Source: a virus
Reading direction: 5' to 3' (one strand)
IMG/VR virus record: IMGVR_UViG_3300044946_000016
Location: 1 to 46,776 of that record
Length of the DNA stretch: 46,776 bases
Shown one piece after another: positions 6,051 through 14,282 of this stretch. How positions within the stretch are numbered: position 1 is the first letter of the stretch; every line of letters begins with the position of its first letter. The notes beneath the pieces were generated by a model that was given only the letters and a program-made list of their open reading frames with translations, had not been told where the DNA came from and ran no database searches. Made by a program: the position numbers and the translations under genes.

Positions 6051-7426
6051 ACTACGCCGAATTCCTTGCGCAGAAAGCGATTGTTGACGTGCCGACGGGA
6101 TTTGAGCCATCGAAGGATGTTGACCGACATAAGCTGTTTGACTTTCAGCGTGACGTGACAGGTTGGAATCTCCGCCGTGGACGGAGCGCGGACTTCATGG
6201 ATTGCGGCCTTGGAAAAAGCCCGATTCAATTAGTGACGGCGCAACAAGTCGTGGAGCATACCAACAAGCCATATCTCATTCTTGCGCCGCTTTGTGTTGC
6301 GCAGCAGACAGTCAGGCAGGGTGAAAAGTTTGGAGTAGAAATCAAGCTATGCCAGAGTCAATCAGACGTTGTAACTGGCGTGAATATATCCAACTATGAG
6401 AAGTTGCATCGGTTTTCTCCGCAAGAATTTAGCGGTGTTGGACTCGACGAAAGTTCCATTTTGAAAAGTTATTCAGGCGCAACCCGGAATTTGATTATTG
6501 ACTCATTTAAAAAAACTTCATTCAAGCACGCCTACACCGCGACACCCGCTCCGAATGACTATATGGAACTCGGAAACCATGCTGAGTTTCTTGGTGTTAT
6601 GTCAAGAACTGAAATGCTTTCGACGTTTTTTGTGCATGACGGAGGCGACACTTCTAAGTGGCGTCTCAAAAAGCACGCGCAAAAAGACTTCTGGCGTTGG
6701 CTCTGCTCGTGGGCAATCAACATCCGCAAGCCGTCTGACTTAGGTTATCAGGATAAAGGATTCGAGTTGCCAAAACTCAACATGATTGAGCATGTCGTGG
6801 ACTCAGATCAAAAGGCATTGGATGGTTATCTCTTTGCGCTTCCGGCGTCATCGTTGCAGGAGCGGCGGCAGGCGCGAAAATCATCGTTGACAGATCGAGT
6901 GGATAAAGCCGTTGAGATTTGCGCAAAGAATAAGGAGCAATGGGTTTATTGGTGCAATCTGAATTCCGAAAGCGAAGCGATTGCCAAAGAATTGAACGCT
7001 TGCGAGATTCGCGGTTCAACAAGCGAATCTGAGCGCGAACAAATTGCAGCAAACTTTCTCAGTGGTGAAATTAAGCGCGTAGTCACCAAGCCGTCGATAT
7101 GGGGGTTTGGGATGAATCTCCAATGCTGTCACAACACCGCGCTAGTCGGACTGTCGGACTCTTATGAAGAATTCTACCAAGTCATCCGCCGGTTCTGGCG
7201 TTTCGGCCAGGAAAAAGAAGTCAACGCGCATATCGTCATATCCAGTCTTGAGGGTGCGGTGTTGGCAAACATTCACCGCAAGGAGGCTGATGCGCGGCGA
7301 CTTGCCGACGAAATGATTTCATCTATGTCAAGTATTTCATCGGCGCAAATCAAGGGCATGACGAAAGACACGTTGAAATATGACGCTCATCATGCTATGT
7401 TATTGCCAGAATGGATCATAACATAA
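6047..7426 (+). CDS. SNF2-like SF2 helicase/translocase
   Basis: The 459-residue product has a Walker A-like DCGLGKS (residues 52-58), a degenerate DEAH box LDESS (133-137), TATPAPND (164-171) and a motif VI-like VIRRFWRFGQ near the C-terminus, the pattern of phage SNF2-type helicases that sit beside DNA methyltransferases. It ends in the segment HHAMLLPEW; in many related phages such a segment leads straight into a methyltransferase. Here a homing endonuclease gene intervenes. The start at ATG 6047 is set by the overlap with the microprotein. Confidence 0.8.
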   Translation: MNYAEFLAQKAIVDVPTGFEPSKDVDRHKLFDFQRDVTGWNLRRGRSADFMDCGLGKSPIQLVTAQQVVEHTNKPYLILAPLCVAQQTVRQGEKFGVEIKLCQSQSDVVTGVNISNYEKLHRFSPQEFSGVGLDESSILKSYSGATRNLIIDSFKKTSFKHAYTATPAPNDYMELGNHAEFLGVMSRTEMLSTFFVHDGGDTSKWRLKKHAQKDFWRWLCSWAINIRKPSDLGYQDKGFELPKLNMIEHVVDSDQKALDGYLFALPASSLQERRQARKSSLTDRVDKAVEICAKNKEQWVYWCNLNSESEAIAKELNACEIRGSTSESEREQIAANFLSGEIKRVVTKPSIWGFGMNLQCCHNTALVGLSDSYEEFYQVIRRFWRFGQEKEVNAHIVISSLEGAVLANIHRKEADARRLADEMISSMSSISSAQIKGMTKDTLKYDAHHAMLLPEWIIT

Positions 7427-8055
7427 TTTATGGATTAGTTGACCCTCGCACAAATGAGGTTCGATATGTTGGAAAAACCAATCAAAAACTCAAATCGAGG
7501 CTCAATGCTCATTTACAGGACACCGGAAATTGCCATCGTGTCAATTGGATTAATGAGCTTAGGAGAAATGGGCTTAGGCCTGAAATCATCGTCATTGAGG
7601 AAATCTTCGGTGAATGGCCTTGGCAGGAGTCTGAGAGGTTTTGGATTAAGCGACTTAAGGCTGCTGGATTCAATCTCACAAACAATACAAGCGGTGGCGA
7701 TGGTGTGTGCGATCTTCCAATTGAGACTAAGGAAAAGATGCGCAAAGTGTGGATTGGCAGAAAACACACATGGTCAACCAAAGTTAAAATTGGAATTCAG
7801 TCATCAATGCGCAGTCACAGTTATGAGACAAGGTGCAAAATTGGACGCGCTCACAAAGGTAGAAAGATAACATGGATAAAAAAAATAGCAGAGTCACTGC
7901 GGAGCCTGAGTCATCAGGATGTGTTCTTCATAAAAAGAGCACTATGCCGAGGCGTATCCGGCAAATGCCTAGCAGAGAAATATCACGTTCACCGCACTAC
8001 GATAAGCAAAGTAAAGATGGGAACGTATTTCCTGCCATATCGCAGACAAAAGTAA
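7411..8055 (+). CDS. GIY-YIG homing endonuclease with NUMOD-like and HTH region
   Basis: The N-terminus holds the GIY-YIG nuclease core: YGLVDP (about 5-10), YVGKT (about 18-22), then a conserved Arg and the catalytic-Glu-bearing segment QESERFWIKRL (about 71-81). The middle contains NUMOD3-like repeats (KEKMRKVWIGRKH, CKIGRAHKGRK) and the C-terminus a helix-turn-helix (CLAEKYHVHRTTIS). This is the plan of free-standing phage homing endonucleases, which cut a cognate genome lacking the gene so that repair copies it in. It overlaps the helicase stop by 16 bases and separates the helicase from its usual methyltransferase partner. Confidence 0.85.
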   Translation: MDHNIIYGLVDPRTNEVRYVGKTNQKLKSRLNAHLQDTGNCHRVNWINELRRNGLRPEIIVIEEIFGEWPWQESERFWIKRLKAAGFNLTNNTSGGDGVCDLPIETKEKMRKVWIGRKHTWSTKVKIGIQSSMRSHSYETRCKIGRAHKGRKITWIKKIAESLRSLSHQDVFFIKRALCRGVSGKCLAEKYHVHRTTISKVKMGTYFLPYRRQK

Positions 8056-8084
8056 TTAGCCAGGTAATTGGCGAGCGATTTGCA

Positions 8085-9002
8085 ATGTATCACGCGGATA
8101 GCTGTGATGCTCTTAATGGAATTCCAGATAATTCGGTTCATTTTCAGATTTGCAGTCCGCCATTTTCCGATCTTTACGTTTATAGCAATTCGGAGCGCGA
8201 TCTTGGTAATAATAATTCTGAGGAGCTTTTCTTTAAACACTATAGTTTTATCATTAGTCAACAATTAAGAATTGCTATGCCGGGTAGGTTGTGCGCTATT
8301 CATGTGATGAACCTCCCAAGCTCAAAGACAAAGCACGGTCATATTGGATTGCGCGATTTTCGAGGTGATTGTATCAGACTTTTTGAAGAGGCTGGATGGT
8401 GGTATCATTCCGAAACGACTATATGGAAAAATCCAGTTGTTGCTATGCAGAGAACGAAGGCGTTGGGACTGCTTCATAAGCAGATTAAAAAAGACTCCTG
8501 CATGTCAAGAATGGGGATAGCGGACTTCTTGGTTGTATTCCGAAAGCCTGGGGACAATCCAGAGAGAGTTACCCACAGCAATGATTCTTTTCCAGTTGAG
8601 GTATGGCAAAGATACGCCTCTCCAGTTTGGGCGTCAACAGAAGAAACAATTGACAGAGATGGGTTCTTTGTGTTCAAAGATGCTAATTCAAATGAACGCA
8701 ACGAGGATGAATGCGGTGGAATAGATCAGGGCAACACATTGCAAGGAAGATCGGCGAGAGAGCACGACGACGAAAAACATTTGTGCTGCCTCCAATTGGG
8801 TGTCATCCAACGCGCAATCGAGCTATGGTCAAACCCCGGCGATGTTGTCTTGTCCCCGTTTGCCGGCATCGGCTCGGAAGGATTTCAAGCCATCAAACAA
8901 GGCCGCAAGTTCGTTGGAATCGAATTGAAGAAATCCTATTTCGATCAGGCGTGCCTAAACCTTAAGGCCGCGCAAATCAGTCAAACAGATTTACTTGTTT
9001 AA
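8085..9002 (+). CDS. DNA N4/N6 methyltransferase (class beta order)
   Basis: Motif IV SPPF lies at residues 24-27 and the SAM-binding motif I (FAGIGSEG) near the C-terminus, the order seen in beta-class N6-adenine/N4-cytosine methyltransferases. It would modify phage DNA, perhaps to evade host restriction. The conserved block that opens the domain, GERFAMYHADSCDAL, begins before the first convenient start, ATG 8085. The frame extends back through the homing endonuclease gene (ATGs at 7965, 7944 and 7872), and an ATT at 8067 also exists. The true start is therefore uncertain, probably because the endonuclease insertion split or displaced the original 5' end. Confidence 0.8.
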   Translation: MYHADSCDALNGIPDNSVHFQICSPPFSDLYVYSNSERDLGNNNSEELFFKHYSFIISQQLRIAMPGRLCAIHVMNLPSSKTKHGHIGLRDFRGDCIRLFEEAGWWYHSETTIWKNPVVAMQRTKALGLLHKQIKKDSCMSRMGIADFLVVFRKPGDNPERVTHSNDSFPVEVWQRYASPVWASTEETIDRDGFFVFKDANSNERNEDECGGIDQGNTLQGRSAREHDDEKHLCCLQLGVIQRAIELWSNPGDVVLSPFAGIGSEGFQAIKQGRKFVGIELKKSYFDQACLNLKAAQISQTDLLV

Positions 9003-9006
9003 CATT

Positions 9007-9780
9007 ATGCCAACTCCCACCAAAGGTTATACAAACTCAAAAGGCCACAAAATACCATCCACCACCACCATCATTGGCCGATTCAAAGACGCCGGTGCGC
9101 TCATGTGGTGGGCGAATCGACTTGCTTATGAGCCGTATTGCGAGTGCAGGGCTTGGATGGAAAATACACTTAACATGATTGAGCGTCATCTTTTGATTGA
9201 TGCATTAAGTCCAGAATTTGTGGCAGGCAAAAAACTTTGCGAGCCTGCCGTCAACCTCGCCGATCATCGCAACTTTGCTGATCGTCAAGCAACCATCGGC
9301 ACAATCGTCCACGCTCGCATTGACGCGCATATTCGCGGCAAGAAGTTTGACCCGGCACCCTACTTTAATCGCGAGTGCATGAATCCGCTCAAGGTCAGTC
9401 AAACTGGATTCGATGCGTTCCTGGAATGGGCCGCGCAAACGAAATTCAAGCTGGGCGAGGCTGAGGTTCAACTTGTTAGCAAGAAATATAACTACGGTGG
9501 AACGCCGGACGTTTTCGTCGTGCAAAAGCAATCGAACGTCGGTGATTTCAAGACTGGAAAACTTTATCCTGAATCATTGCTTCCGCAGTTGGCGGCGTAT
9601 CGGAATCTCTTGCGCGAGAATAAATACAAAGTTGGCGACGGAGCGCAAGCAATGAGTATTGACAAGGAATCTGGCGGATTCACCCATCGCTATTTCACGC
9701 CTGCCGAAGTGGATAAAGGCTGGGAAGTATTCGTCAAGATGAACGACTTGTTTCATGCGATGAAGGAGATTAAGGGATGA
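9007..9780 (+). CDS. RecB/Cas4-like PD-(D/E)XK exonuclease
   Basis: The 257-residue product begins with a KGYTNSKGHKIPSTTTII segment typical of phage RecB-like nucleases. The catalytic core is GGTPDVFVV (Asp), VGDFKTGK (DxK) and LLPQLAAYRNL (QxxxY), all in the second half. Such proteins supply exonuclease activity for recombination with a Sak-type partner, which this genome has at 432. I see no four-cysteine iron-sulfur set, so it is closer to single-domain RecB nucleases than to full Cas4. ATG 9007 is chosen over TTG 8995, which would overlap the previous stop. Confidence 0.75.
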   Translation: MPTPTKGYTNSKGHKIPSTTTIIGRFKDAGALMWWANRLAYEPYCECRAWMENTLNMIERHLLIDALSPEFVAGKKLCEPAVNLADHRNFADRQATIGTIVHARIDAHIRGKKFDPAPYFNRECMNPLKVSQTGFDAFLEWAAQTKFKLGEAEVQLVSKKYNYGGTPDVFVVQKQSNVGDFKTGKLYPESLLPQLAAYRNLLRENKYKVGDGAQAMSIDKESGGFTHRYFTPAEVDKGWEVFVKMNDLFHAMKEIKG

Positions 9781-10133
9781 AATCAGGTCAGTTGACATTT
9801 AAAGTTGCGATGCTTTCTGAAAAAGAGTTTGAGTATTTATTGGAATTTTACAACGCCTTTCCTCCATACAATAACAGCAACCGAAAAGATGAAAGAAATA
9901 TAGCCATGTTCAAAATGGTTAGAAGTGGAAAAAAACTGATAGAGGTAGCTAGGTTTTTTCACGTTACAACTACAGTGGTAAAATATGTAGTTGGATACTT
10001 TTTAAATGTTTCTCAAAGAAAATTGGATTATTACAATCATTCTGGATATTTTCTTATTCAGCCAATATTGCAAAAATGTGGTGAGGATTTTTTAAAGGCT
10101 AAAAAGTTTGAGTCATTTACTTATTTTATTTGA
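9777..10133 (+). CDS. AT-rich hypothetical protein with HTH-like segment (118 aa)
   Basis: It starts in an ATGA overlap with the nuclease gene. The DNA is clearly more AT-rich than its neighbours. Residues around KKLIEVARFFHVTTTVVKYVVG look like a helix-turn-helix that could bind DNA. Phe and Tyr are frequent throughout. The composition suggests late acquisition or an added 'moron' gene. I do not recognise a family. Confidence 0.55.
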   Translation: MKSGQLTFKVAMLSEKEFEYLLEFYNAFPPYNNSNRKDERNIAMFKMVRSGKKLIEVARFFHVTTTVVKYVVGYFLNVSQRKLDYYNHSGYFLIQPILQKCGEDFLKAKKFESFTYFI

Positions 10134-10136
10134 CCT

Positions 10137-10625
10137 ATGCCCATGCCCCGCCGTCCATCCAAGATGCCAAATCGTGAGCGCGAGTCTCACACTTGCGCAT
10201 ACTGCCGGATGACGGAGTATGTCGGTCATCGTGAATGGATTAAAGTTGAAGACGAAACTGGAATCAAAGAGTGGATATACTTTTGCCGTCAAGATTGCGC
10301 AGATTTTTTCAAGGGATTTATCGCCTTGCAACCCAACATTGTCTTGTCGTCAGTTGCGGAAATTGAGCAGCACGTCAAAGACAAAATGCCAGGCTATCGC
10401 TTGCGTAAATCCTGGATAGACGAAACGACAAAATTGCTGGCCTTTGAAGTCATCGGGCCTGAACCGAAAAAAGGAATGAAGTATGAACAACCAACTGTGG
10501 CCGCACGCATCGAAACAAAATCCCTGCCCAGTGTGCCAGCAGACGGATTGGTGTCAGTTCGGCGACCGGGCCATGTTATGCCGCCGCGTCCCAAGTCAAC
10601 ACCCACACAAGGCACTCTCTGGTGA
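10137..10625 (+). CDS. Zinc-finger protein overlapping the primase gene (162 aa)
   Basis: CAYC (about residues 20-23) and CRQDC (about 50-54) form a four-cysteine zinc-binding site similar to TRASH/MYM-type fingers. The middle is mixed alpha/beta and the last 47 residues, rich in Pro, Arg and Ser, are encoded in the region shared with the primase gene. It may be a primase accessory or nucleic-acid binder, which is inference from position. The overlap is 143 bases in a different frame, far more than the usual four-base overlaps in this genome. Confidence 0.55.
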   Translation: MPMPRRPSKMPNRERESHTCAYCRMTEYVGHREWIKVEDETGIKEWIYFCRQDCADFFKGFIALQPNIVLSSVAEIEQHVKDKMPGYRLRKSWIDETTKLLAFEVIGPEPKKGMKYEQPTVAARIETKSLPSVPADGLVSVRRPGHVMPPRPKSTPTQGTLW

Positions 10626-11340
10626 CGATGGGTGGTATCATTTCTATGGCGAAGGAGTGACGCCGACGTTTATTCCAGTCAAGAATCATTATCCGACGCG
10701 GAGCATTGATTCGCTGAAATTGATTAAGGAATGGAGAAATGACACGTTGGATGCCGCTTTGACTTGTTTTGCGGAATGCCTTGATCTTTCACCGATCACA
10801 TTGATTCAACTTGGCTGTGCATGGTCTAAACCGCATAAGGCTTGGGCGTTTCCGATGTTAGGCCCTGATGGTCATTTTTGTGGTATTCGATTGCGCAATG
10901 TAGATGGGTTCAAGTGGACTGTATCAGGCTCCAAGCAAGGATTGTTTGCGCCGATGATTCCGAAACAGGATATTGCCTACCTCCCCGAAGGCCCTACGGA
11001 CACCGCTGCGCTGCTCACATGCGGATTATACGCGATTGGCCGGCCGAATTGCAACGGCGGCGCGGAACACCTCAAAATCGCGCTCCAGGGGCTTGGAATC
11101 AAGCGAATCGTCATTGTAGCCGATAATGACGCTGCGAAGCGTCTGGGACCGCGTGACGGCTATCCAGGCATTGAAGGCGCGGAACGGCTCAAGAAAGAAT
11201 TACGACGCTGGCCTAGCGTCATTTACATGCCGCCGTCGCCGTGCAAGGATGTGCGTGATTTGCTGCGAACGACAACGCCTGACGTTTGCAGGAAGATGAT
11301 CGAATCTCAGGTGAATCAGAAGGTTTGGAGCAAGGGATGA
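10483..11340 (+). CDS. TOPRIM DNA primase
   Basis: An N-terminal zinc site (C15, C18, C24, C33 in NPCPVCQQTDWCQFGDRAMLC) is followed by a TOPRIM domain with EGPTD (169-173) and ADND (213-216), the Glu and DxD that bind metal in DnaG-type primases. At 285 residues it lacks a fused replicative helicase, so it would make primers and rely on other helicases, phage or host. Its first 47 codons overlap the zinc-finger gene, but the zinc knuckle there looks genuine, so the start at ATG 10483 is supported. I see no phage DNA polymerase. Confidence 0.8.
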   Translation: MNNQLWPHASKQNPCPVCQQTDWCQFGDRAMLCRRVPSQHPHKALSGDDGWYHFYGEGVTPTFIPVKNHYPTRSIDSLKLIKEWRNDTLDAALTCFAECLDLSPITLIQLGCAWSKPHKAWAFPMLGPDGHFCGIRLRNVDGFKWTVSGSKQGLFAPMIPKQDIAYLPEGPTDTAALLTCGLYAIGRPNCNGGAEHLKIALQGLGIKRIVIVADNDAAKRLGPRDGYPGIEGAERLKKELRRWPSVIYMPPSPCKDVRDLLRTTTPDVCRKMIESQVNQKVWSKG

Positions 11341-11346
11341 TTTGTC

Positions 11347-11378
11347 TTGCAATAAAACGAAAAAGGTAATACCTTTTT
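11347..11378 (+). promoter_or_regulatory. Palindromic operator/promoter upstream of the HTH gene
   Basis: A perfect 19-bp palindrome, AAAAAGGTA-A-TACCTTTTT, spans 11360-11378, seven bases before ATG 11385. A possible -35 box TTGCAA (11347-11352) stands 17 bases upstream of TACCTT (11370-11375), so the palindrome would cover the -10 box. The same palindrome recurs at 41923-41941 and 46092-46112. Confidence 0.6.
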
Positions 11379-11384
11379 GAAAGC

Positions 11385-12155
11385 ATGACAGAAAGACTTT
11401 TTAAATTGGCTTTTCCACACAAATCGCGAGTAACAGTGTGGCGTCATAGTAAGGGGCATTTGTTTCGTCGTGTGAAATTTTGTGAAAAATGCGGAAACGC
11501 TGAAAGGTGTCATAGGTGCAAAGCGGTTTCATTCTTATTTTATGGAAAAATTATTCGCTTAATCAATCGTCCACTTAATTTAAATTGGCCATTGACAAGA
11601 GCGGAATACAGACGAATTTGGTATTGGAAAAATATAGAGCAGAACAGAATCAAACAGCGGCTCTATGCCAGAATGCGTCATCGAAGGTTAGGTGGTGGTG
11701 ATGTTTTTGAAGGCAGAAAAAAAGCGATAAAAACATTCCAATTAAAGAGAGCGCCGCTTTTAGAAATTGCCACTAAATTGTATTTGTCTGGATTGGATAG
11801 TGTTCAGGTTGGAGAAAAAATGGGAATTAGTAGATGGGCGGCGGCAAGGCTTATACGAAAAGCAAGAATAGGTCGCAATCATTCTCAAACTCAAAATGTT
11901 CACAATGCCGCTCGTCGTGCTGAATTGTCTGAATTGATTCCAAAAATGTATTTAATTGATGGAATGAAAGTGAATGAAATTGCCAAGGAGCTTCATTGTA
12001 GCTCTAGATGGGTTAGTAAGATCGTTGGAAGTGGGGTAGTTCATACCCTTCATCGTAAAAATTACTGGCCAGATGGCAGGTCATTTTTGAAATCAATTCA
12101 GTCAATACAAACCCTAACAAAGGAGTTATATGCAAACACAAATCAGTCAAGTTAA
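11385..12155 (+). CDS. DNA-binding protein with zinc knuckle and two HTH motifs (256 aa)
   Basis: A CEKCG ... CHRCK zinc knuckle lies near residues 33-45. Two helix-turn-helix segments follow: DSVQVGEKMGISRWAAARLIRK (about 138-159) and KVNEIAKELHCSSRWVSKIV (about 194-213). The protein is strongly basic and its gene is AT-rich compared with the packaging genes. It is the first gene after an operator-like palindrome, so autoregulation is attractive. The layout also resembles DNA-binding parts of homing endonucleases, but I see no nuclease core. The end overlaps the next gene by 26 bases. Confidence 0.6.
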   Translation: MTERLFKLAFPHKSRVTVWRHSKGHLFRRVKFCEKCGNAERCHRCKAVSFLFYGKIIRLINRPLNLNWPLTRAEYRRIWYWKNIEQNRIKQRLYARMRHRRLGGGDVFEGRKKAIKTFQLKRAPLLEIATKLYLSGLDSVQVGEKMGISRWAAARLIRKARIGRNHSQTQNVHNAARRAELSELIPKMYLIDGMKVNEIAKELHCSSRWVSKIVGSGVVHTLHRKNYWPDGRSFLKSIQSIQTLTKELYANTNQSS

Positions 12156-12738
12156 TTGGATTGCGCAAGTCGTTTTGTTGATGAATGACATCAGCGGCAA
12201 TCTGCAAAAGATTGCCAAGATCATCTATGTGGAGCACTGTAAAAATCAAAATGCCGCCATTGAATTGCGTAAGGCGGTGCCTCAAATGGATGATAATTTT
12301 ATCAACACGCTTATCAATGTCGGCGCAGGGCGATTGGACGTGCGCAGCGTCACATGGTCGTGTCCGGCAACTCGCATTATTAAGATGATGCCTGGTGAGA
12401 CACAAAAGAAAATCTACGATACTGGTGAGGTTTCTTTGGTTGTAACGCGTGACAATAAACTGACCGTAGTCAATAAACAAATCAATGAGCTTACACCCGC
12501 TGAGTCTCGGCAGGTGTTTACAGTGATTGGATTACGTCCGATTGAAGAACAAAAGAAGTTACTCAAAAGACCAACACATCGCACTACGATGGTTGCGCAA
12601 CGTTATGAGATCGATGCCGCTGGCAATCTTATTGTGTGTGAACAGTATATTGTTTTCACGCCAGCTATGATGGAAACGATCTTTGCGCAAATGAAGGCCG
12701 CGCAAGTCAAAACGCTGGCGACTAGGAAGGTGGCATGA
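12130..12738 (+). CDS. Hypothetical protein (202 aa)
   Basis: The ATG at 12130 follows AAGGAG closely. The protein has a helical N-terminal half (residues 1-60) and a middle with the pattern FINTLINVGAGRLDVR, followed by beta-rich segments around VSLVVTRDNKLTVV. No catalytic motif, membrane helix or zinc site is visible. It is translationally coupled to a small coiled-coil gene (ATGA). I do not recognise the family. Confidence 0.6.
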   Translation: MQTQISQVNWIAQVVLLMNDISGNLQKIAKIIYVEHCKNQNAAIELRKAVPQMDDNFINTLINVGAGRLDVRSVTWSCPATRIIKMMPGETQKKIYDTGEVSLVVTRDNKLTVVNKQINELTPAESRQVFTVIGLRPIEEQKKLLKRPTHRTTMVAQRYEIDAAGNLIVCEQYIVFTPAMMETIFAQMKAAQVKTLATRKVA

Positions 12739-12929
12739 AAAACTTTGATATTTTTGTATGGTGCTTTGTGGCTCTGGAAGCCCATCGTATCTGTGTGAGA
12801 ATTGGAAATGAAATCAAATGGTGGTATGGAAGGCATTTTGATAGGCATCGGCATCAAGATCAATTTAACGCTGTCTTTCAAAGGCTTGAACAATTGGAAG
12901 AAATAATAAAACAGAAAGATCAAAAATGA
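12735..12929 (+). CDS. Small protein with C-terminal coiled coil (64 aa)
   Basis: The N-terminus is short, hydrophobic and aromatic (FDIFVWCFVALEA), the middle is basic and rich in His, Arg and Trp, and the last 20 residues (QFNAVFQRLEQLEEIIK) form a heptad-like coiled coil. It could be peripheral to the membrane. ATGA overlaps join it to both neighbours. Function unknown. Confidence 0.5.
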   Translation: MKNFDIFVWCFVALEAHRICVRIGNEIKWWYGRHFDRHRHQDQFNAVFQRLEQLEEIIKQKDQK

Positions 12930-13360
12930 AATGGTATCACATACTCATGTTGACAGTCGGTTCTTTGTTTGCGCAAACGAACACAAATCAAGTCAACACA
13001 AACAATCCACCTCAACCCGGCTATCATTGGGAAGGCACGAATCAAGTCCTCAACGCACCAGTGCCGCATTTGTTGGAAATACCGGATACCGTCACACATG
13101 AAGGCATTGTGACAACGAACGATTGGACAAAGGAGCCGCAAGATCACAAGACGCTAGCCACGCCGTGGATTGTCGGCAGGCAGTTGCATGTGATTGGTTA
13201 TCCAGTCAGCAATTATTTGTGCATAACCAAAAGCGGCGTTCACTCATTTACCAATGTCGAGGCCAGCTCAAACTTGTGGATGACAATGAGCAATCTACCT
13301 GTCGTTGTGAGGGATTTGGTTTATGGAACTAATAATGAAATCGTAGGATATAAACCATGA
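12926..13360 (+). CDS. Exported Asn/Thr-rich protein (144 aa)
   Basis: The N-terminus is a compact Sec signal peptide (MKWYHILMLTVGSLFAQ) with likely cleavage near residues 15-17. The mature part begins with an Asn/Thr-rich stretch (TNTNQVNTNN), a style common in secreted proteins of Verrucomicrobiota. The rest is beta-rich, without recognisable catalytic residues. Export of a phage protein from this accessory block is unusual; it could alter the host surface or be displayed on the envelope. ATGA overlaps at both ends. Confidence 0.6.
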   Translation: MKWYHILMLTVGSLFAQTNTNQVNTNNPPQPGYHWEGTNQVLNAPVPHLLEIPDTVTHEGIVTTNDWTKEPQDHKTLATPWIVGRQLHVIGYPVSNYLCITKSGVHSFTNVEASSNLWMTMSNLPVVVRDLVYGTNNEIVGYKP

Positions 13361-13851
13361 AACACATCGCCCTAGCCATCCTTGCTTTCGCTGTTGCCGC
13401 TGGCCTCCTGTTCGTCCGCGAGCGTTCGATTTACTTGGATGAAGGGGCGGCGAAGGGGTTTGAGGAGGCTTGCACTAATTATGAACGGGCCACCACAATG
13501 GAAGTCCATTTCAAATTCAGGACGTTTGACGTTGGACTTTATCCGAACAGCGAGGAAGAGTCTGATGTTGGATTGAGCAATCTGTTCGCAAAAACTTGGT
13601 CGTTTGTCAATGACGGCGGCAACCTCTACTTTCCATTGTGCACACTTACTTTTACAAACACAATTTCCTTGCCATCCACCGGAGACAAGCCGGTGGGATT
13701 GTTTGGCGGCGGCGTCACTCTTGCAATGTCAACCAACCGCGCATTGCTCAGTTTCGGTTTTGGCACTTATCGCACATGCAAGTTCAGGCTTGAACGCGTC
13801 CCTGACTTCCAAGGCCCGACAACAAACATCATTTTTGGAGGCAAGCCATGA
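13357..13851 (+). CDS. Membrane-anchored or exported protein (164 aa)
   Basis: Residues 5-20 (ALAILAFAVAAGLLFV) form a signal anchor or uncleaved signal peptide with a Lys and His before it. The remainder is soluble and beta-rich, with a Gly/Phe-rich patch (LFGGGVTLAM) and Asn/Thr content like its neighbour. Because two adjacent coupled genes encode exported proteins, they may form a surface pair. No family recognised. Confidence 0.55.
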   Translation: MKHIALAILAFAVAAGLLFVRERSIYLDEGAAKGFEEACTNYERATTMEVHFKFRTFDVGLYPNSEEESDVGLSNLFAKTWSFVNDGGNLYFPLCTLTFTNTISLPSTGDKPVGLFGGGVTLAMSTNRALLSFGFGTYRTCKFRLERVPDFQGPTTNIIFGGKP

Positions 13852-14282
13852 CTAACTTCTCCGATCTGACCCAAGAGCAGAAAAATGTTTTGATTGCCGA
13901 AGCGTTATTCGCCGCTAGAATCGAACCGCCAACCGATGGTTTTCCATACTGGTCGTTATGGTATGGAGAGGAGCGTCGCCATCATTGGGACATGCGCGAT
14001 GTTGACCATAAAGTCCCAACATTTGAAGATGTTGAGCGATGGCGATATATCGAAAATTTCTATAAAAATCGCACCGCTCTTCACGAGGCGATTTTGAAGT
14101 TGGATGATGAACAGACGGAACGCTTTTGCAGGCACTTATGGGGGCTCGCCAACAACGAAGATGTCGGGCCAAACGACGAAATTTACATTGACTGCGCGGG
14201 GATGGTAGGGTTTGTCCGCGCCTCAACCCCGCAACTCGCCGACGCAGTGGTGATGGTGCTTTTGGAGAAAGGAAAAGTATGA
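13848..14282 (+). CDS. Hypothetical phage protein (144 aa)
   Basis: The protein starts SDLTQEQKNVLIAEALF and contains WYGEERRHHWDMRDV and repeated aromatic segments, resembling small phage proteins of the sandwich type that carry a conserved Trp near the start (DUF2591-like), but the match is loose. The C-terminal third (ADAVVMVLLEKG) is helical. No enzyme motif is visible. It is coupled by ATGA overlaps to the genes on both sides. Confidence 0.5.
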   Translation: MTNFSDLTQEQKNVLIAEALFAARIEPPTDGFPYWSLWYGEERRHHWDMRDVDHKVPTFEDVERWRYIENFYKNRTALHEAILKLDDEQTERFCRHLWGLANNEDVGPNDEIYIDCAGMVGFVRASTPQLADAVVMVLLEKGKV

